Shown: positions 20,200 to 30,094 of the stretch, piece by piece
Numbering within the stretch: the stretch's first letter is position 1
Layout of the letters: the number at the start of each line of letters is the position of its first letter
Origin: Sycobia sp. Sy_11
Lineage: Eukaryota; Arthropoda; Insecta; Hymenoptera; Epichrysomallidae
NCBI GenBank assembly: GCA_018907035.1
Contig: JACCIC010000048.1
Location: 2,809,501-2,873,500 of the forward strand
Direction of reading: 5' to 3'
Length of the DNA stretch: 64,000 nucleotides
Notes under the pieces: model-generated
Seen by the model: the letters and a program-made list of their open reading frames with translations, nothing else
What the model was told of the DNA's origin: nothing
The model's database searches: none
Position numbers and translations under genes: made by a program

Positions 20200-22905
20200 T
20201 CAATTAATCAGCCGACCTCCTACTAGTATTAGACGGCTACTCTCGTCATAGTAAGCGTTTAGTTTCAGTAGAATATTGCGTTTCGGAAGATTCTTTCCTG
20301 CCTTTAGTATTTCGATTTCTGCCTTGAATGCATGTGTCTGAGCTAATCTTATTACCGTTTTTCGAGCGTTAATTAGTTCTGATGTAGTTAGAAACTCAGG
20401 CAGCGCTGTTTGATTGATCTTATATCGACGGAAGTTTATTAGTGGTCGTATACAGTAAGCTACTACTCGAACCAATTTTGTCAGTGAAGAAAAACGTAAA
20501 AGGATGTCCGGTTCAGCTGGAGCCATTTTAGTGTGTAAAATATGTGGCGGTGATGCCACTGTGGGCCAATTCTCGATACCTTCAGAGAGCCAGCGAGACT
20601 CCTGCCACCACAGATCAGCGTTTTTAAGTTCACTGGGTTTAGAACCTCGAGTAGCTAAATCTGTTGGATTTTCCTTCGATGGCACATGCATCCAATTAGC
20701 AGTTGGCAGTTCAGTTTGCACGAAGGACACTCGATTCGCAACAAACGTTTTCCAAAAACAGGGATGTTTTTGGAGCCACGTAATCACTATTTGACTGTCC
20801 GTCCATGCATAAACAGGTAGATTTTTTAAAAATTCTAATTTTTTAATGTGTCTAAGTAATTTCACTAGTAGAACCGCTCCGCATATTTCTAAGTTTGGTA
20901 TACTTACGGTTCGTACGGGAGCGATCTTTGTTTTTGCTGCTAATAAACAAACGCGATATCTACCGTCTATAGTTTCAGTTCTAATATAAACTGCCGCAGC
21001 ATAATCCCGTGAAGATGCGTCTGAAAATCCGTGAATTTGCGAATTGCATCTGACAGACTCTCCAAACCATCGTCCGATAGAAATTTCCGAAATTATTGAG
21101 AGAGAATTACAATAATTGCGCCACCGTTCGCGAATCTCTATGGGTAAAACCGTATCCCAACCGCATTTTAGAATCCAGAGATTCAGAGAGTTAGGAGGAA
21201 GCAGATCACGATGATTTGCTGCCCACTTATCTAGCTCGATTCCGGCTGTCTTTAAAATGTCAATGAGCTCTTGCCGCATCTTTATTGCTACCTCTAAATT
21301 GTCCGCTCCGGCAAAGGTGTCATCAACGTAAGTGTTTGTTTGAAGGCAGGGTGCACCGAGGGGAAACCGAGTCTTTTCGTCCTCAGCTAATTGCAACAAC
21401 TTACGGATTGCAAGAAAAGGTGCACACGCTGTAAATACATACAAATACGCTGCAAATACATACAAATACTTCCACCAATTAAGTAATATGAGAGATAGAT
21501 CACTCTGTAAGGCCGGTCCTGATAACAAGAAATCGTTTAAACTTTGACTTTCGCGAGTTTTGCGTGAAGCGTCGAAAACTACACGGACTTTATATTTTGA
21601 CGGTGCAGACTGTATTACAGCGTGGTGGGGCAGATACCATGCATTAGGATTATGTATTTCGCACGCAGGTATTCGTTCCATATGACCGAGTTGCTCATAG
21701 GCAGTCATGAAGTCGCGATACGCGGATGCAAGTTGATCTTCGCGATCAAATCGACGATACATATGGGAGAGCGTACCTAACGCCATACGTCGCGTTTCTG
21801 CTCCGACAGCCGGTGGATTCGATTTTAGTGGTAATTGTACCGTGAAACGGCCAGTCGCATTTCGTGTATGCTTGTCGACAAACAATTTTTCACAAGTAGA
21901 TTCGTCTATATTTAATTTATTAAAGGGAGTAAATAACTCCTCAAGTTCCCAGAACCGTTGTAAGGACTTATCGAGAGACTCACCTGTCGCGCACAGTAGA
22001 GTTTGACGTGGCATTTCTATCGAGGCCCCCGCCCGCCGTGAACCTCTCAAGCAGGCTGGGCCGGATACAATCCATCCAAGCGCTGTCTCTTGTGCAATAA
22101 GGGCAGAGGGACGGAACTTGCATACTCCAGGAAGAAGTAATGCACCGTAAATATCAGCTCCTAAAATTACGTCGACTGAATCTGGTATATAAAAGTTCGG
22201 ATCTGCTAAAGATAAGTCGCCAAAAATGTCAAGATCAATTTCCATTGGTTGACGCACTGGCAAATTTGACGTTAATTTCGGAAGCACTAATGCATCAATA
22301 TTTAGCTCAAATGTAGGCTTTATTAGAGATCGAATAGTAAATTGTGTGGCTAAACGAGCCGTACCAGCAGTATTCGAGCCGAGGCCAGTTAACGGGACAT
22401 GTACGGATCGTTTTTGTAAACCTAAAAGCTGCACGATGGAGTCGAAGATAAAAGAAGTTTCAGATCCCTGATCTAATAACGCTCGAACGCGAGTATGTAT
22501 ACCTTGCGGTCCGATAAGTATTAACTGAGCAGTGGCTAAAATTACGAAATATTGACTCACGGAAATAGAAGCAGTGTGCACGTTAACCGAACCAGCGGCT
22601 GGCGAGTCATTTTTTAGCGATCGATTGTCCTCAATTGTGTTCTTGTGTCTCTGATGATTACTCGCATTGCTCTCCATATGAATCATCGAGTGATGTTTAC
22701 CTTGGCACTTATAACATCGCTTAGTAGATGTGCATTGATCTACTCTGTGTGCGCCTAAGCAATTAAAACATAAGCGCAAACGTCGAACTTCATCACGTCG
22801 TTCATTCGGTTTTTTACTTCTAAAAGATTCGCACCTGTAAAGAAGATGTGCACCGTGGCAAACTGAACATTTAATTCGATTGTTGCTCTGGTTATTTGCG
22901 TGCAT
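20200..22905 (-). pseudogene. BEL/Pao pol: zinc knuckles, protease, RT, RNase H
   Basis: A 901-codon open frame from ATG 22905. It has CCHC-like knuckles (CSVCHGAHLLYRC, CFNCLGAHRVDQC, about residues 13-75), a retropepsin with LLDQGSETSF (about 142), and an RT containing 'KVRVVFDASRKT' and 'YVDDTFAGADN' (about 527). RNase H follows with GFSDASSRDYAAAV (about 625) and 'AWTDSQIVITWL'. The RT lacks the segment that should hold its first catalytic Asp: the frame jumps from 'LYVFTA' directly to 'CAPFLAIRKLL'. A direct repeat of about 17 bases (21424-21465) marks the likely deletion junction. The frame is open but the RT should be inactive. Confidence 0.9.
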
Positions 22906-22980
22906 TGCATGAAAAACTCTTTTTGCGCCCGGAGCGTTTTTAACTAACGGTGTTATTTTCTTTTCAGTTTTTCCGCCTTG

Positions 22981-23949
22981 TTAAGCGATCATACCAAGCG
23001 TGCGCGTGCGCTTCTCTAAAAATTCAGATAATTCCGAAAATTTTGGGAAATAATCTAAAGGGTTTACGGAATCTATATCATCATTTGCGTGTAATATACT
23101 ACTCTTATCTTTTAAGCTGAGTTCGGTTTCCCAAGCCTTTCGCGTCTCTGGATCCAAACGTGCGGCTAGAATAAATACGAACCATACGTCCCAATTTTCA
23201 ACCGGCATCTTTAAATTCGATAGAGCTCGAACAATGCGTTGAGCTTCATCGGTAAACGCTCTCAACTCTGTCGCATCTTCCTTCTTAAGAAATTGTACGT
23301 CATAAAGTGTTTGTAGGTGTTTATTGACGATTAGTCGCGGATTATGAAAACGGGCCTTCAAAGCTAGCCATGTTGAACAGTAATTAGCGTTCGTCGTCGA
23401 AACATTTTTTACTAAATCCGCGGCTTTCCCCTTTAAACATGATTTTAAGTATTGAAACTTCGCTGCATCGGATAAGCGAGGTGAATCATGAACCAAAGTC
23501 GTAAATAAGTCGCAAAAATTCTCCCAGTCTTCATAGTTCGCTGAAAATGTCGGAAGGTCGAGGTTAGGTAGTTTCGCTGCACGAGGCTCTAAATCAGGAA
23601 ACGGGCTATTATTTAACGATGACGCGCGCACCGTCGATTGAGCGGCAATCTCTAGTTCAAATTGGAGAGTACAGAAAAAGTCGATATTCTCCTCATACAA
23701 TTCCTGCAACCGAGTAAACACGCCTTCTGTTATATAAGAATCCTGCGCAATACCTTCACGAACTATAATTTCCTCATGTGTGCTTCGCGCCTCGGTCCAT
23801 GCTTTTTCAAGTGCGTCTATTCGAAACTTAATAATATTTAAATTAAAACTATTTCGTTCCTTTTCTCGCATTCTACGTGTAGATGAGTCAAGCTCAGTTA
23901 ATCGAGAGGCTTGTAATGCAGTCAGTCTTCTTAAAGGCGTAGAAGCCAT
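22981..23949 (-). CDS. gag: BEL/Pao gag
   Basis: A 322-codon frame from ATG 23949. The N-terminus is helical and charged (REKERNSFNLNI), and the central domain carries LPTFSANYEDWENFCDLF and 'KFQYLKSCLKGKAADLV', diagnostic of BEL/Pao gag. It would assemble the retroelement particle in the cytoplasm. The frame is intact, but it stops 75 bases before the pol ATG and in another frame, whereas BEL elements normally have one gag-pol frame. A disabling mutation after gag is therefore likely. Confidence 0.9.
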   Translation of the reverse strand: MASTPLRRLTALQASRLTELDSSTRRMREKERNSFNLNIIKFRIDALEKAWTEARSTHEEIIVREGIAQDSYITEGVFTRLQELYEENIDFFCTLQFELEIAAQSTVRASSLNNSPFPDLEPRAAKLPNLDLPTFSANYEDWENFCDLFTTLVHDSPRLSDAAKFQYLKSCLKGKAADLVKNVSTTNANYCSTWLALKARFHNPRLIVNKHLQTLYDVQFLKKEDATELRAFTDEAQRIVRALSNLKMPVENWDVWFVFILAARLDPETRKAWETELSLKDKSSILHANDDIDSVNPLDYFPKFSELSEFLEKRTRTLGMIA

Positions 23950-24450
23950 TTCTATTAACTAAGAATTTTACTTGATTTTAATAATTGATATTTGATTTTC
24001 TTTTTCCGTTTGCAAGATAAATTCAATTACTTAATAAATTATCAAACAATCAAAAAAAGGAAAGAATAAAAGAACAGAAAAATTCTATATAAATATAGTG
24101 GTTATAAAGAAAGATATTTGTCGTAATAAAATAAGATCTACAACTAAATTTAACTGTTATATAAACTGATTTACCAAACGTTAGTCATAAAAACTTTGTT
24201 TATATTAGCGGAACCACACCGCGCCCGGTGCGCTGGATATGTTTGATAAACAATAATTCCGGCTAAGACGATTGAGCGCAATGAAGCTCTTTGTCCACGT
24301 CGGTTCGAGATAAGGAACTGATAAATGATAAAATTACAGCGCAAACTTAGTTCGAGAATCTTATAGAAAATAAATTTTCTCTATGTCCTAATAACTTATA
24401 TATAATAATTAGAATACGATTAAATCAAACCTCGCACGATCATCCACTTC
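23950..24450 (-). other. BEL/Pao 5' leader
   Basis: Untranslated AT-rich leader between the primer-binding site and gag ATG. No other feature seen. Confidence 0.6.
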
Positions 24451-24467
24451 CTCACCCGGGGCACCAA
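24451..24467 (-). other. BEL/Pao primer-binding site
   Basis: On the minus strand TTGGTGCCCCGGGTGAG follows the 5' LTR end by one base. TGG pairs with a tRNA CCA end; the complementary tRNA 3' end would be CACCCGGGGCACCA. I do not assign the tRNA species. Confidence 0.75.
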
Positions 24468-24507
24468 TGTTAATTCTGACTTACCAAAGCGATATTATTA
24501 CGTATAC

Positions 24508-24560
<53 letters not shown>

Positions 24561-25361
24561 TTCTATTAAGGAGTGGATGGAGAATCGTGCGAAATTTAAT
24601 TTAATTAAACTACCATATGATATGTATATATAGAACAGAAATTATATTTATTTGCTAATTAAAATTAAGCTAATGGTCAACGGCGTTAAAAAACTCTAGC
24701 TGCAAGTAGAGAAAAAGCCTGTTGCCAACAAACTCTAAATAAACTTAATACATCTACTACAATCAGTTAAACTAAATATTATTATCCTACAAATTAAACT
24801 CTACAATATAAGTTTCTCCAACTTTTCCCTCCAAGTTTCTTAGTTGTGCGGCGGTTAGGTCCCCAAGCACCTGGCTCCACCAACGGATGGACTTCAGGTG
24901 CCCTGCAACAGCACACCCAAAGGATGGGAGTTAACGAGCTGCCGGTAGATAGGCTGCAAGAGCCGTGGCCCCTTAGGTTCCCGGGTGAGATGATCAGTCG
25001 GTGCACACGACTGACGCAATGGCCAAACCTTTAAATCATAATGACCACACCGCGAAACACACAACTCTGTACACTACAAAGAATCAGTCCTTCTATAAAT
25101 CCGAACACAAAGGGTCGGGCAGTAATTTTATTGAATACACGTACTTAGAGACAGTCGAAACGTTTCTGTCCGAGCCCGCTGGCCCAGATCAGTTCAAAAC
25201 CGAATTCTCGCTCCCCCCACTCTCAACTCAAAAGCGCTCGAGACGCCCGTGTTGCGCCGGCGATTGACGATTTATAAACAAATCTACTCTTATCGTAAAC
25301 CTATAAGTATATGGATAAATACTGTACATAAAAGCTATATAAAGATACATTTCTCCGAATA
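24468..25361 (-). repeat. BEL/Pao 5' LTR
   Basis: Near-identical to 18028-18929, with a shorter (TA)n tract (24510-24557). Its outer end reads CCGAATA instead of CCGAACA. Confidence 0.95.
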
Positions 25362-25366
25362 ATGAG

Positions 25367-26290
25367 TTTCGTAAATTGATTCTACAATCGTTTATATTTT
25401 TTACAAAGATTTTCATGTTTTTGTAATCCTTCCTCATTATAAAAATGTTACAAGCATCTTTCACAATGGTACAACCTTTTCTGAGCTTTATTTACTTGCA
25501 ATCCTAAAAGTCTGGATATACTTTTAATCGAAACATAATGTAAATTAGGCACACTTCCATTATCGTCAGGAATATTATTTTCTTTCTACTTGTCTATGTA
25601 GAAATCTTGAATGAGGAGAAGATTTACATGTTTCTCTTTCTTATTTAATGAAATATGACAAGGTAATACTTCATATTTCGATCTGTACTTGCTAAGCATA
25701 TAAATATTTATTGAAATATTGTTTAATTTTTTAAATTTAGAAACATCTTTTAGTTTTACAGGAAATTCTTTATCACCAAAGTTCAACTCATTTGCAAATT
25801 TATCGTAATTATGAACTCTTTGAGGATTCTTTTCATTTGGATGTAATACTGAAAGAAGAGCATATTTGAAGCATTGATTATCAATGTTATGAACATTGAT
25901 ACATGCCCTTTTTGATGCTATGAACTTAGGGAGGGGGATATATGATCTTCCCTTGTGAGGTAAAAATTTTTTCATATTTATACACAAACTGATAATACTT
26001 TCTAATGTCCATCCGGAATCTTTTTCCTAAAATTCTTCTAGATGTATAAGAAGAGGCTCCTTAATATGTTCCTCATACCAATTTTCTAAATCAGTAGATA
26101 CGTATATAGTAGCACTCACAGTTTTGAATTATTTAATCTCTGTTGTTTCCTGTCCATTTTTCTTCATGGAAAACTCTGATATAAAATCAGAATTTACTTT
26201 TATTGCAGTATTGTTTTTATCATATATTATTGAGTAAGGAAATTCGAGGGAATGGGAATAAGTGAACAGGGCTATCAATAAAAAGACAAG
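25367..26290 (-). pseudogene. N-terminal part of the Polinton-type DNA polymerase
   Basis: Minus-strand coding begins near 26290 and continues past a stop at about 26130 into the intact 133-codon frame 25586-25987. That frame has RSYIPLPKFIASKRACINV and VLPCHISLNKKEKHVNLLL. It then runs through a Cys/His zinc-finger-like 'YHCERCL' plus 'FYNEEGLQKHENLC' (about 25480-25405) to the BEL insertion. This matches the region that precedes the exonuclease domain in Polinton/adintovirus polymerases of arthropods. The gene continues on the far side of about 10.9 kb of inserted retroelements. Stops at about 25428 and 25375 add to the damage. Confidence 0.8.
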
Positions 26291-26317
26291 AATGTCGCGT
26301 TATGTAAATGTAAACTT

Positions 26318-26368
26318 CTTGATTGGGCGTAAAAACCTCTTCGGATTAAGAGGAAAAGCCCAATCAAG
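26318..26368. repeat. Perfect two-stem hairpin upstream of the polymerase
   Basis: CTTGATTGGGC (26318-26328) pairs with GCCCAATCAAG (26358-26368). Inside it CCTCTT (26336-26341) pairs with AAGAGG (26348-26353) around a 6-base loop. It lies just upstream of the minus-strand polymerase start. It could be part of a promoter, a 5' UTR element or a viral terminal structure; function is unknown. Confidence 0.6.
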
Positions 26369-26539
26369 CGTCTGGAATTCTTTTATTTGAAACTTTAAAT
26401 ATACTATACGGAAGCTGAAAATATTAAGAACAAAAAAACAAGATCTAGAAAAGAGATCAACGATTACAAATTTTATAATTTATAACACGTACGCGCTGAA
26501 CTATAAGATACTTACAATAACTCGCACAACAAAAGAGTC

Positions 26540-27176
26540 TAGTCGATCTCTGTGTCGACGGTGACCGATCTCGCTGCTGTATTGCAGGCGAGTTACTTAC
26601 GGGAAGCGGGACGCCTGGTTGACGCAACACACGGCTCCGACGTCTCGGATACGGGTGCAGCCCTTGCCCCGTGTGCGTTGGGACAATTCCCTGGCCTGCG
26701 GGATGTCGCGGTGGCGTGCGCTCAGAGCGCGTACTCGCTCAATGCAGACAGTGCTTTTACGTTTCTGGTCCTCTGTCACCTCGCGTAAATAGCATATATA
26801 CTACGCACGTAATAGTACATACGCGCCTGCGCCTATCAACAATAACTCCACAAATTGAAACACACACACGCAGACACTGCAAAAGAAACACTTTATTCAG
26901 CACACCACACATGCCAAGTATTAAACGCGCGAGAACTAAACAAAAATGCCGATGAAAATTAAAGAAACACTATATTCCTTTTTATGCCGCTACAAACCAG
27001 ACAAGAGAGCACCGGGAGAACCACGACTGTTCACTGTCTAGACGTTACTAATAAACTCTCGCAAATCTCACCGTGAATATCTAACGCGATCAGTCCTCGA
27101 GAGGTCTAGTCTATTTCCCCCCTCCCACAGCGGGTCAATCGTCCCTGAGGCATCAACGAGGGCCGATCGTGCTACA
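26540..27176 (-). repeat. Probable LTR fragment or solo LTR
   Basis: Read on the minus strand from 27176 the sequence starts TGTAGCACGATCGGCC. It has a TATA-like CATAAAAAGG (about 26985), an AATAAAG signal (about 26895) and a GC-rich U5-like part containing a donor-like CCCGTAAGTAAC (about 26600). This layout is typical of an LTR. No second copy or target duplication was found and the left boundary is a guess, so it may be a partial element. Confidence 0.5.
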
Positions 27177-27740
27177 GCTTACCTTTTCCTACCTCGCTCC
27201 GACTGTCACCGACTATAGCCGCCCATTTACTATTTGGGATTTTCGCTCATTAGGATATAAGTGTCTGCAAATTCATACGTTTCCTCGAGTGTCTCGCAAT
27301 AAATGTAAACGACAGCTGCTGCTCCGAAAAGACGTAGTAATCACGTCGTATTAAAGTATTTTTTCTAGAGACGCAGCTGCTGTTTATGAGTATCAGTTTC
27401 AGAAGATTATTATTATTCATATTATATTATATTAAAAAAAAATTTTTAATTTCTATTGCGAGTATATAGTGCGCGAACAAGTATATTCTTGTAAGCAAGC
27501 TTGAACTTTATCCTCAAAGAGCTTTTGCCCGTCGATCAAGAAACTTAGAATGTCCAGATATTTTAAATTAACAACAACACCTGTTCTTATTCGATTTTTA
27601 AAAGCAGGTTGAATATCTCGCTATTTTACTTTAGATGACTCGTTAGAGATTAGACTGACTCCAACTGGCGCTACACTATCAAGATGATACCGAAATCCTG
27701 CTTGTAAATATGAAAGATGAATCAGACATGTTAAACATTT
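27177..27740. other. Intergenic, nothing recognised
   Basis: AT-rich from about 27400. No gene recognised. Confidence 0.5.
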
Positions 27741-27931
27741 TTAATTTTCTGCTTGGGAGAGACCTTGTTTTTTTCCAAATTCCCTCAGCTTTATTATACC
27801 CTGTTCAGTTATTGTTAAATAATTCTCGAGCTCGATTATGTTCATTTCACTGACACGCTCGTAAATATCAGGAAGTGATTTCACTTTAAACTCAACAGAT
27901 GAAAGAAAAGCTATCTTACTATTGTTTTTTT
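27741..27931 (-). CDS. Hypothetical short coding-like frame
   Basis: A minus-strand frame of about 63 codons without an initial ATG ends at TAA 27741-27743. It reads in part SLPDIYERVSEMNIIELENY and TITEQGIIKLREFGKKQG, an amphipathic, charged composition unlike the random AT-rich frames nearby. It might be an exon or a fragment of a viral gene. I do not recognise it. Confidence 0.35.
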
Positions 27932-28560
27932 ACGTTAACTAATGAAATATATTGAGTTAAATAATTAATATTACTTCTTTAATGTATCATAAAAGTAATA
28001 CACAAACCAAAACACGGTTACAATACAGCACACTTGTATAGATGACAATGGAAAAAATAAGAAAGATAATAACTGAACTTATTTGACTATGGTGAAGAAA
28101 CTGAGTTCTTCTCAGAAATTGTCACCCTTTTAAAAAAACAGAAAAAATAAGGAGAAGGGGAAACAGAAGTGGAAGGAGAATATCAAGCCTGCAATAGAAA
28201 CCATTCAATAGTGTGTTAGAAAGAGCAGAGAGTATCTATTGTTTGACTAGATCTAATCAAAATATCATGCTTTTAAGATTTCATCTCCTTTCTCCTTAAA
28301 CGACCAATCATAAACCACATTTCCTATGGGAGGGAGGAGACGAACATCGTTCTAGGATCAGCTGAATATCTACGGTTACGCCCTTTTCAATCATACAAAT
28401 GCTTTTCTTCTCCCACACCCAGTCGTAAGTGGCTTTCTCTAAGAATAGAGGAGATGAATAGACTCGTAATCAACCAAACAAATTCGTTTTGTTTTCAAAT
28501 TTATTTTGTTGAATCAGCCAATTGTAGGAGAGTCGTCATATTCAAGAAGAGGGTAGAACT
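27932..28560. other. Intergenic upstream of the plus-strand viral-like gene
   Basis: No coding sequence recognised; contains the approach to the promoter-like region at 28561. Confidence 0.5.
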
Positions 28561-28568
28561 CTTATAAA
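28561..28568 (+). promoter_or_regulatory. TATA box candidate
   Basis: TTATAAAA lies about 80 bases before the ATG at 28646. An ACATTCG/TCATCACT initiator-like stretch at about 28592-28608 gives normal TATA-to-start spacing. Confidence 0.5.
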
Positions 28569-28645
28569 AATGAATGCATAAGCACAGAACTTACATTCGT
28601 AATCATCACTGCAGCCTATCAAATCAGCATATACTAATCTGAAAC

Positions 28646-29304
28646 ATGGCTAGAGTGCAAGAATACAACGTAATGTTCAGAAAAAATATTCTTCTGTGCC
28701 CAGAAGATGAAAGTGTTCTTCTGTGACATGCAGGGTTTCCAGACCAGAGGCCCGCAAACTTTCATTTTGAAAGCATTTAGTTTATTAGGTATGGAAAGAG
28801 GTACACTAGCTACAGTGTATCTCCTTAAGCCACCATTTCCATGGAGTGACTTGACATGGAATGAAAAAAACGGTTCAGTGGCTGCAGCGTAATTACTATG
28901 GGATTGAATGGAATTCTGGTGACATTCCTTACTATAGGCTCAAAAGAACATTGGAGATATACTGTACAGGAGTAAAAAATTATATGTAAAGGGGCGAGAG
29001 AAGAAGGAATAGCTGACAAACATTCTGCCAAATATGTAAGTATGATGAAAGTTTCATACTTTCATCATCTTTTTATTTTTTCTTTTCATATGCATATATT
29101 TAAAAGTATACTTTTTCATATTTTCTCATACTTTTTTCATAATTTTTCATATTTTTTCATAATTTTTTTTCTCTATTTCAGAAATATTATCGATATCGAG
29201 CAGCTAGATTGTCCATCACTGCAGTCACTACTGTACTGCTTGAATTGTCTTAAGGAATACTACTATTGGGAGTGGATAAGGGATATGATATTAGGAAATA
29301 AATG
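28646..29304 (+). pseudogene. Broken virus-like protein gene with one intron
   Basis: An ATG at 28646 opens a frame that runs into a stop at about 28725. The neighbouring frame reads KVFFCDMQGFQTRGPQTFIL, 'PPFPWSDLTWNEKNG' and, after breaks, LYVKGREKKE (about 28990). A canonical intron (29036-29181) leads to a second exon reading 'IDIEQLDCPSLQSLLYCLNC'. I associate the FCD-x-QGF and YVKG-x-EK pattern with uncharacterised proteins abundant in ant and other insect genomes near Polinton-like genes. No biochemical role is known to me. At least three lesions disrupt it. It runs opposite to the polymerase fragment at 29975-30092. Confidence 0.5.
29036..29181 (+). other. Candidate intron of the plus-strand virus-like gene
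   Basis: Donor GTAAGT at 29036, acceptor CTCTATTTCAG ending at 29181. The interior is T-rich, with TTTTTCATA-type repeats. Confidence 0.55.
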
Positions 29305-29352
29305 AACTGTTCGATTCAGTAACATTTAATAATTCTTTTTTCAATTTTATTA

Positions 29353-29960
29353 TTATTTTTTAATAATTACATACGAAATAATTATTGGGCCTATCGGAGG
29401 ATCTATCTTCTCAATGCTGCTGCTGCTGCTGTTACTGCTGCTACTGCTTGCAACACTCCCAACAGAGGGCCACCGAGGACAGTCAGTAGTCGGCGATAAT
29501 CGTCTGTTTTTCCTACTACAGTCTTTTTCACTGCTTCTGCGACGTTTCAATGCTCTTCGTCGCTCCTGTATATTTGTACTGTTCTTACCTGTAGAAAAGA
29601 TGTAAAATAAATTAATCATCATCTTACAAAAATCTTTTTAATTAATTTAAGTTTTTATTTTTAAATATTATTGTTTTATTTACCTATTTTCAGCTTTCAA
29701 TTTTGCAGCCTACAGAACAGTGTCTGCGATCTGCTGCAATTTCCGATATAAGCTTCTCCAATCTTTTGCAGAAGCGCGATATTTTCTCCATTCATCGGGT
29801 GACGGTGAGCGGCATCTCTCCAGACAGGGTGTAACTGCCCTCATCAGAGAGGCTGCAGCTATCGGCTCCCCCTTATACTGTTACAGCTTACAAAAGGATC
29901 AAAAAAAATTTTTTAACTCCTCCCTCTCAGCCTTCCTGAAGCGTATAATATTCCTCATTG
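29353..29960 (-). pseudogene. Hypothetical basic protein, two decayed exon-like segments
   Basis: Minus-strand segment 29960-29690 reads 'SPSPDEWRKYRASAKDWRS' and LYRKLQQIADTVL, followed by a stop. The segment 29589-29353 reads IQERRRALKRRRSSEKDCSR, then a serine run encoded by CTG-type repeats (29413-29450), then DPPIGPIIISYVIIKK. A donor-like GTAAATAA near 29686 and an acceptor-like CTTTTCTACAG near 29590 may join them, but the phases do not fit cleanly. It follows the polymerase C-terminal fragment on the same strand, so a basic virion or core protein is possible; this is inference. Confidence 0.4.
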
Positions 29961-29974
29961 ATCGAAAGTTCATA

Positions 29975-30092
29975 TTCAGTCCATCAAGTCCCTCCTTTAC
30001 TGTATACCCTTTTTATCAATGGAAAATAACGCGTTGATTTTACACTCTACCGAAATCGTGAAAATCGAGAAAGAAAAATATCTCGTCTTCAT
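29975..30092 (-). pseudogene. C-terminal fragment of a second Polinton-type DNA polymerase
   Basis: The minus strand repeats, with differences, the last 39 codons of the polymerase at 12139-12260 (RYFS-x-SIFTISVECKINA). The mariner at 30095 marks its upstream end, and the sequence on the far side of that mariner (31387 onward) does not continue the polymerase. This is evidence for a second, separate viral relic. Confidence 0.75.
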
Positions 30093-30094
30093 TA

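Larger units (their letters stand above)
18023..25366 (-). mobile_element. Full-length BEL/Pao LTR retrotransposon with target-site duplication
   Basis: The element runs 18028-25361 on the minus strand between ATGAG duplications at 18023-18027 and 25362-25366. It has LTRs of 902 and 894 bp that differ mainly in the length of an internal (TA)n tract. A primer-binding site follows the 5' LTR and a purine-rich tract (AAGGCGGGCGG on the minus strand, about 18932-18945) precedes the 3' LTR. Gag and pol are recognisable. The terminal dinucleotide of the 5' LTR is TA instead of TG. Very similar LTRs indicate a recent insertion. It lies within the viral polymerase gene. Confidence 0.95.
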
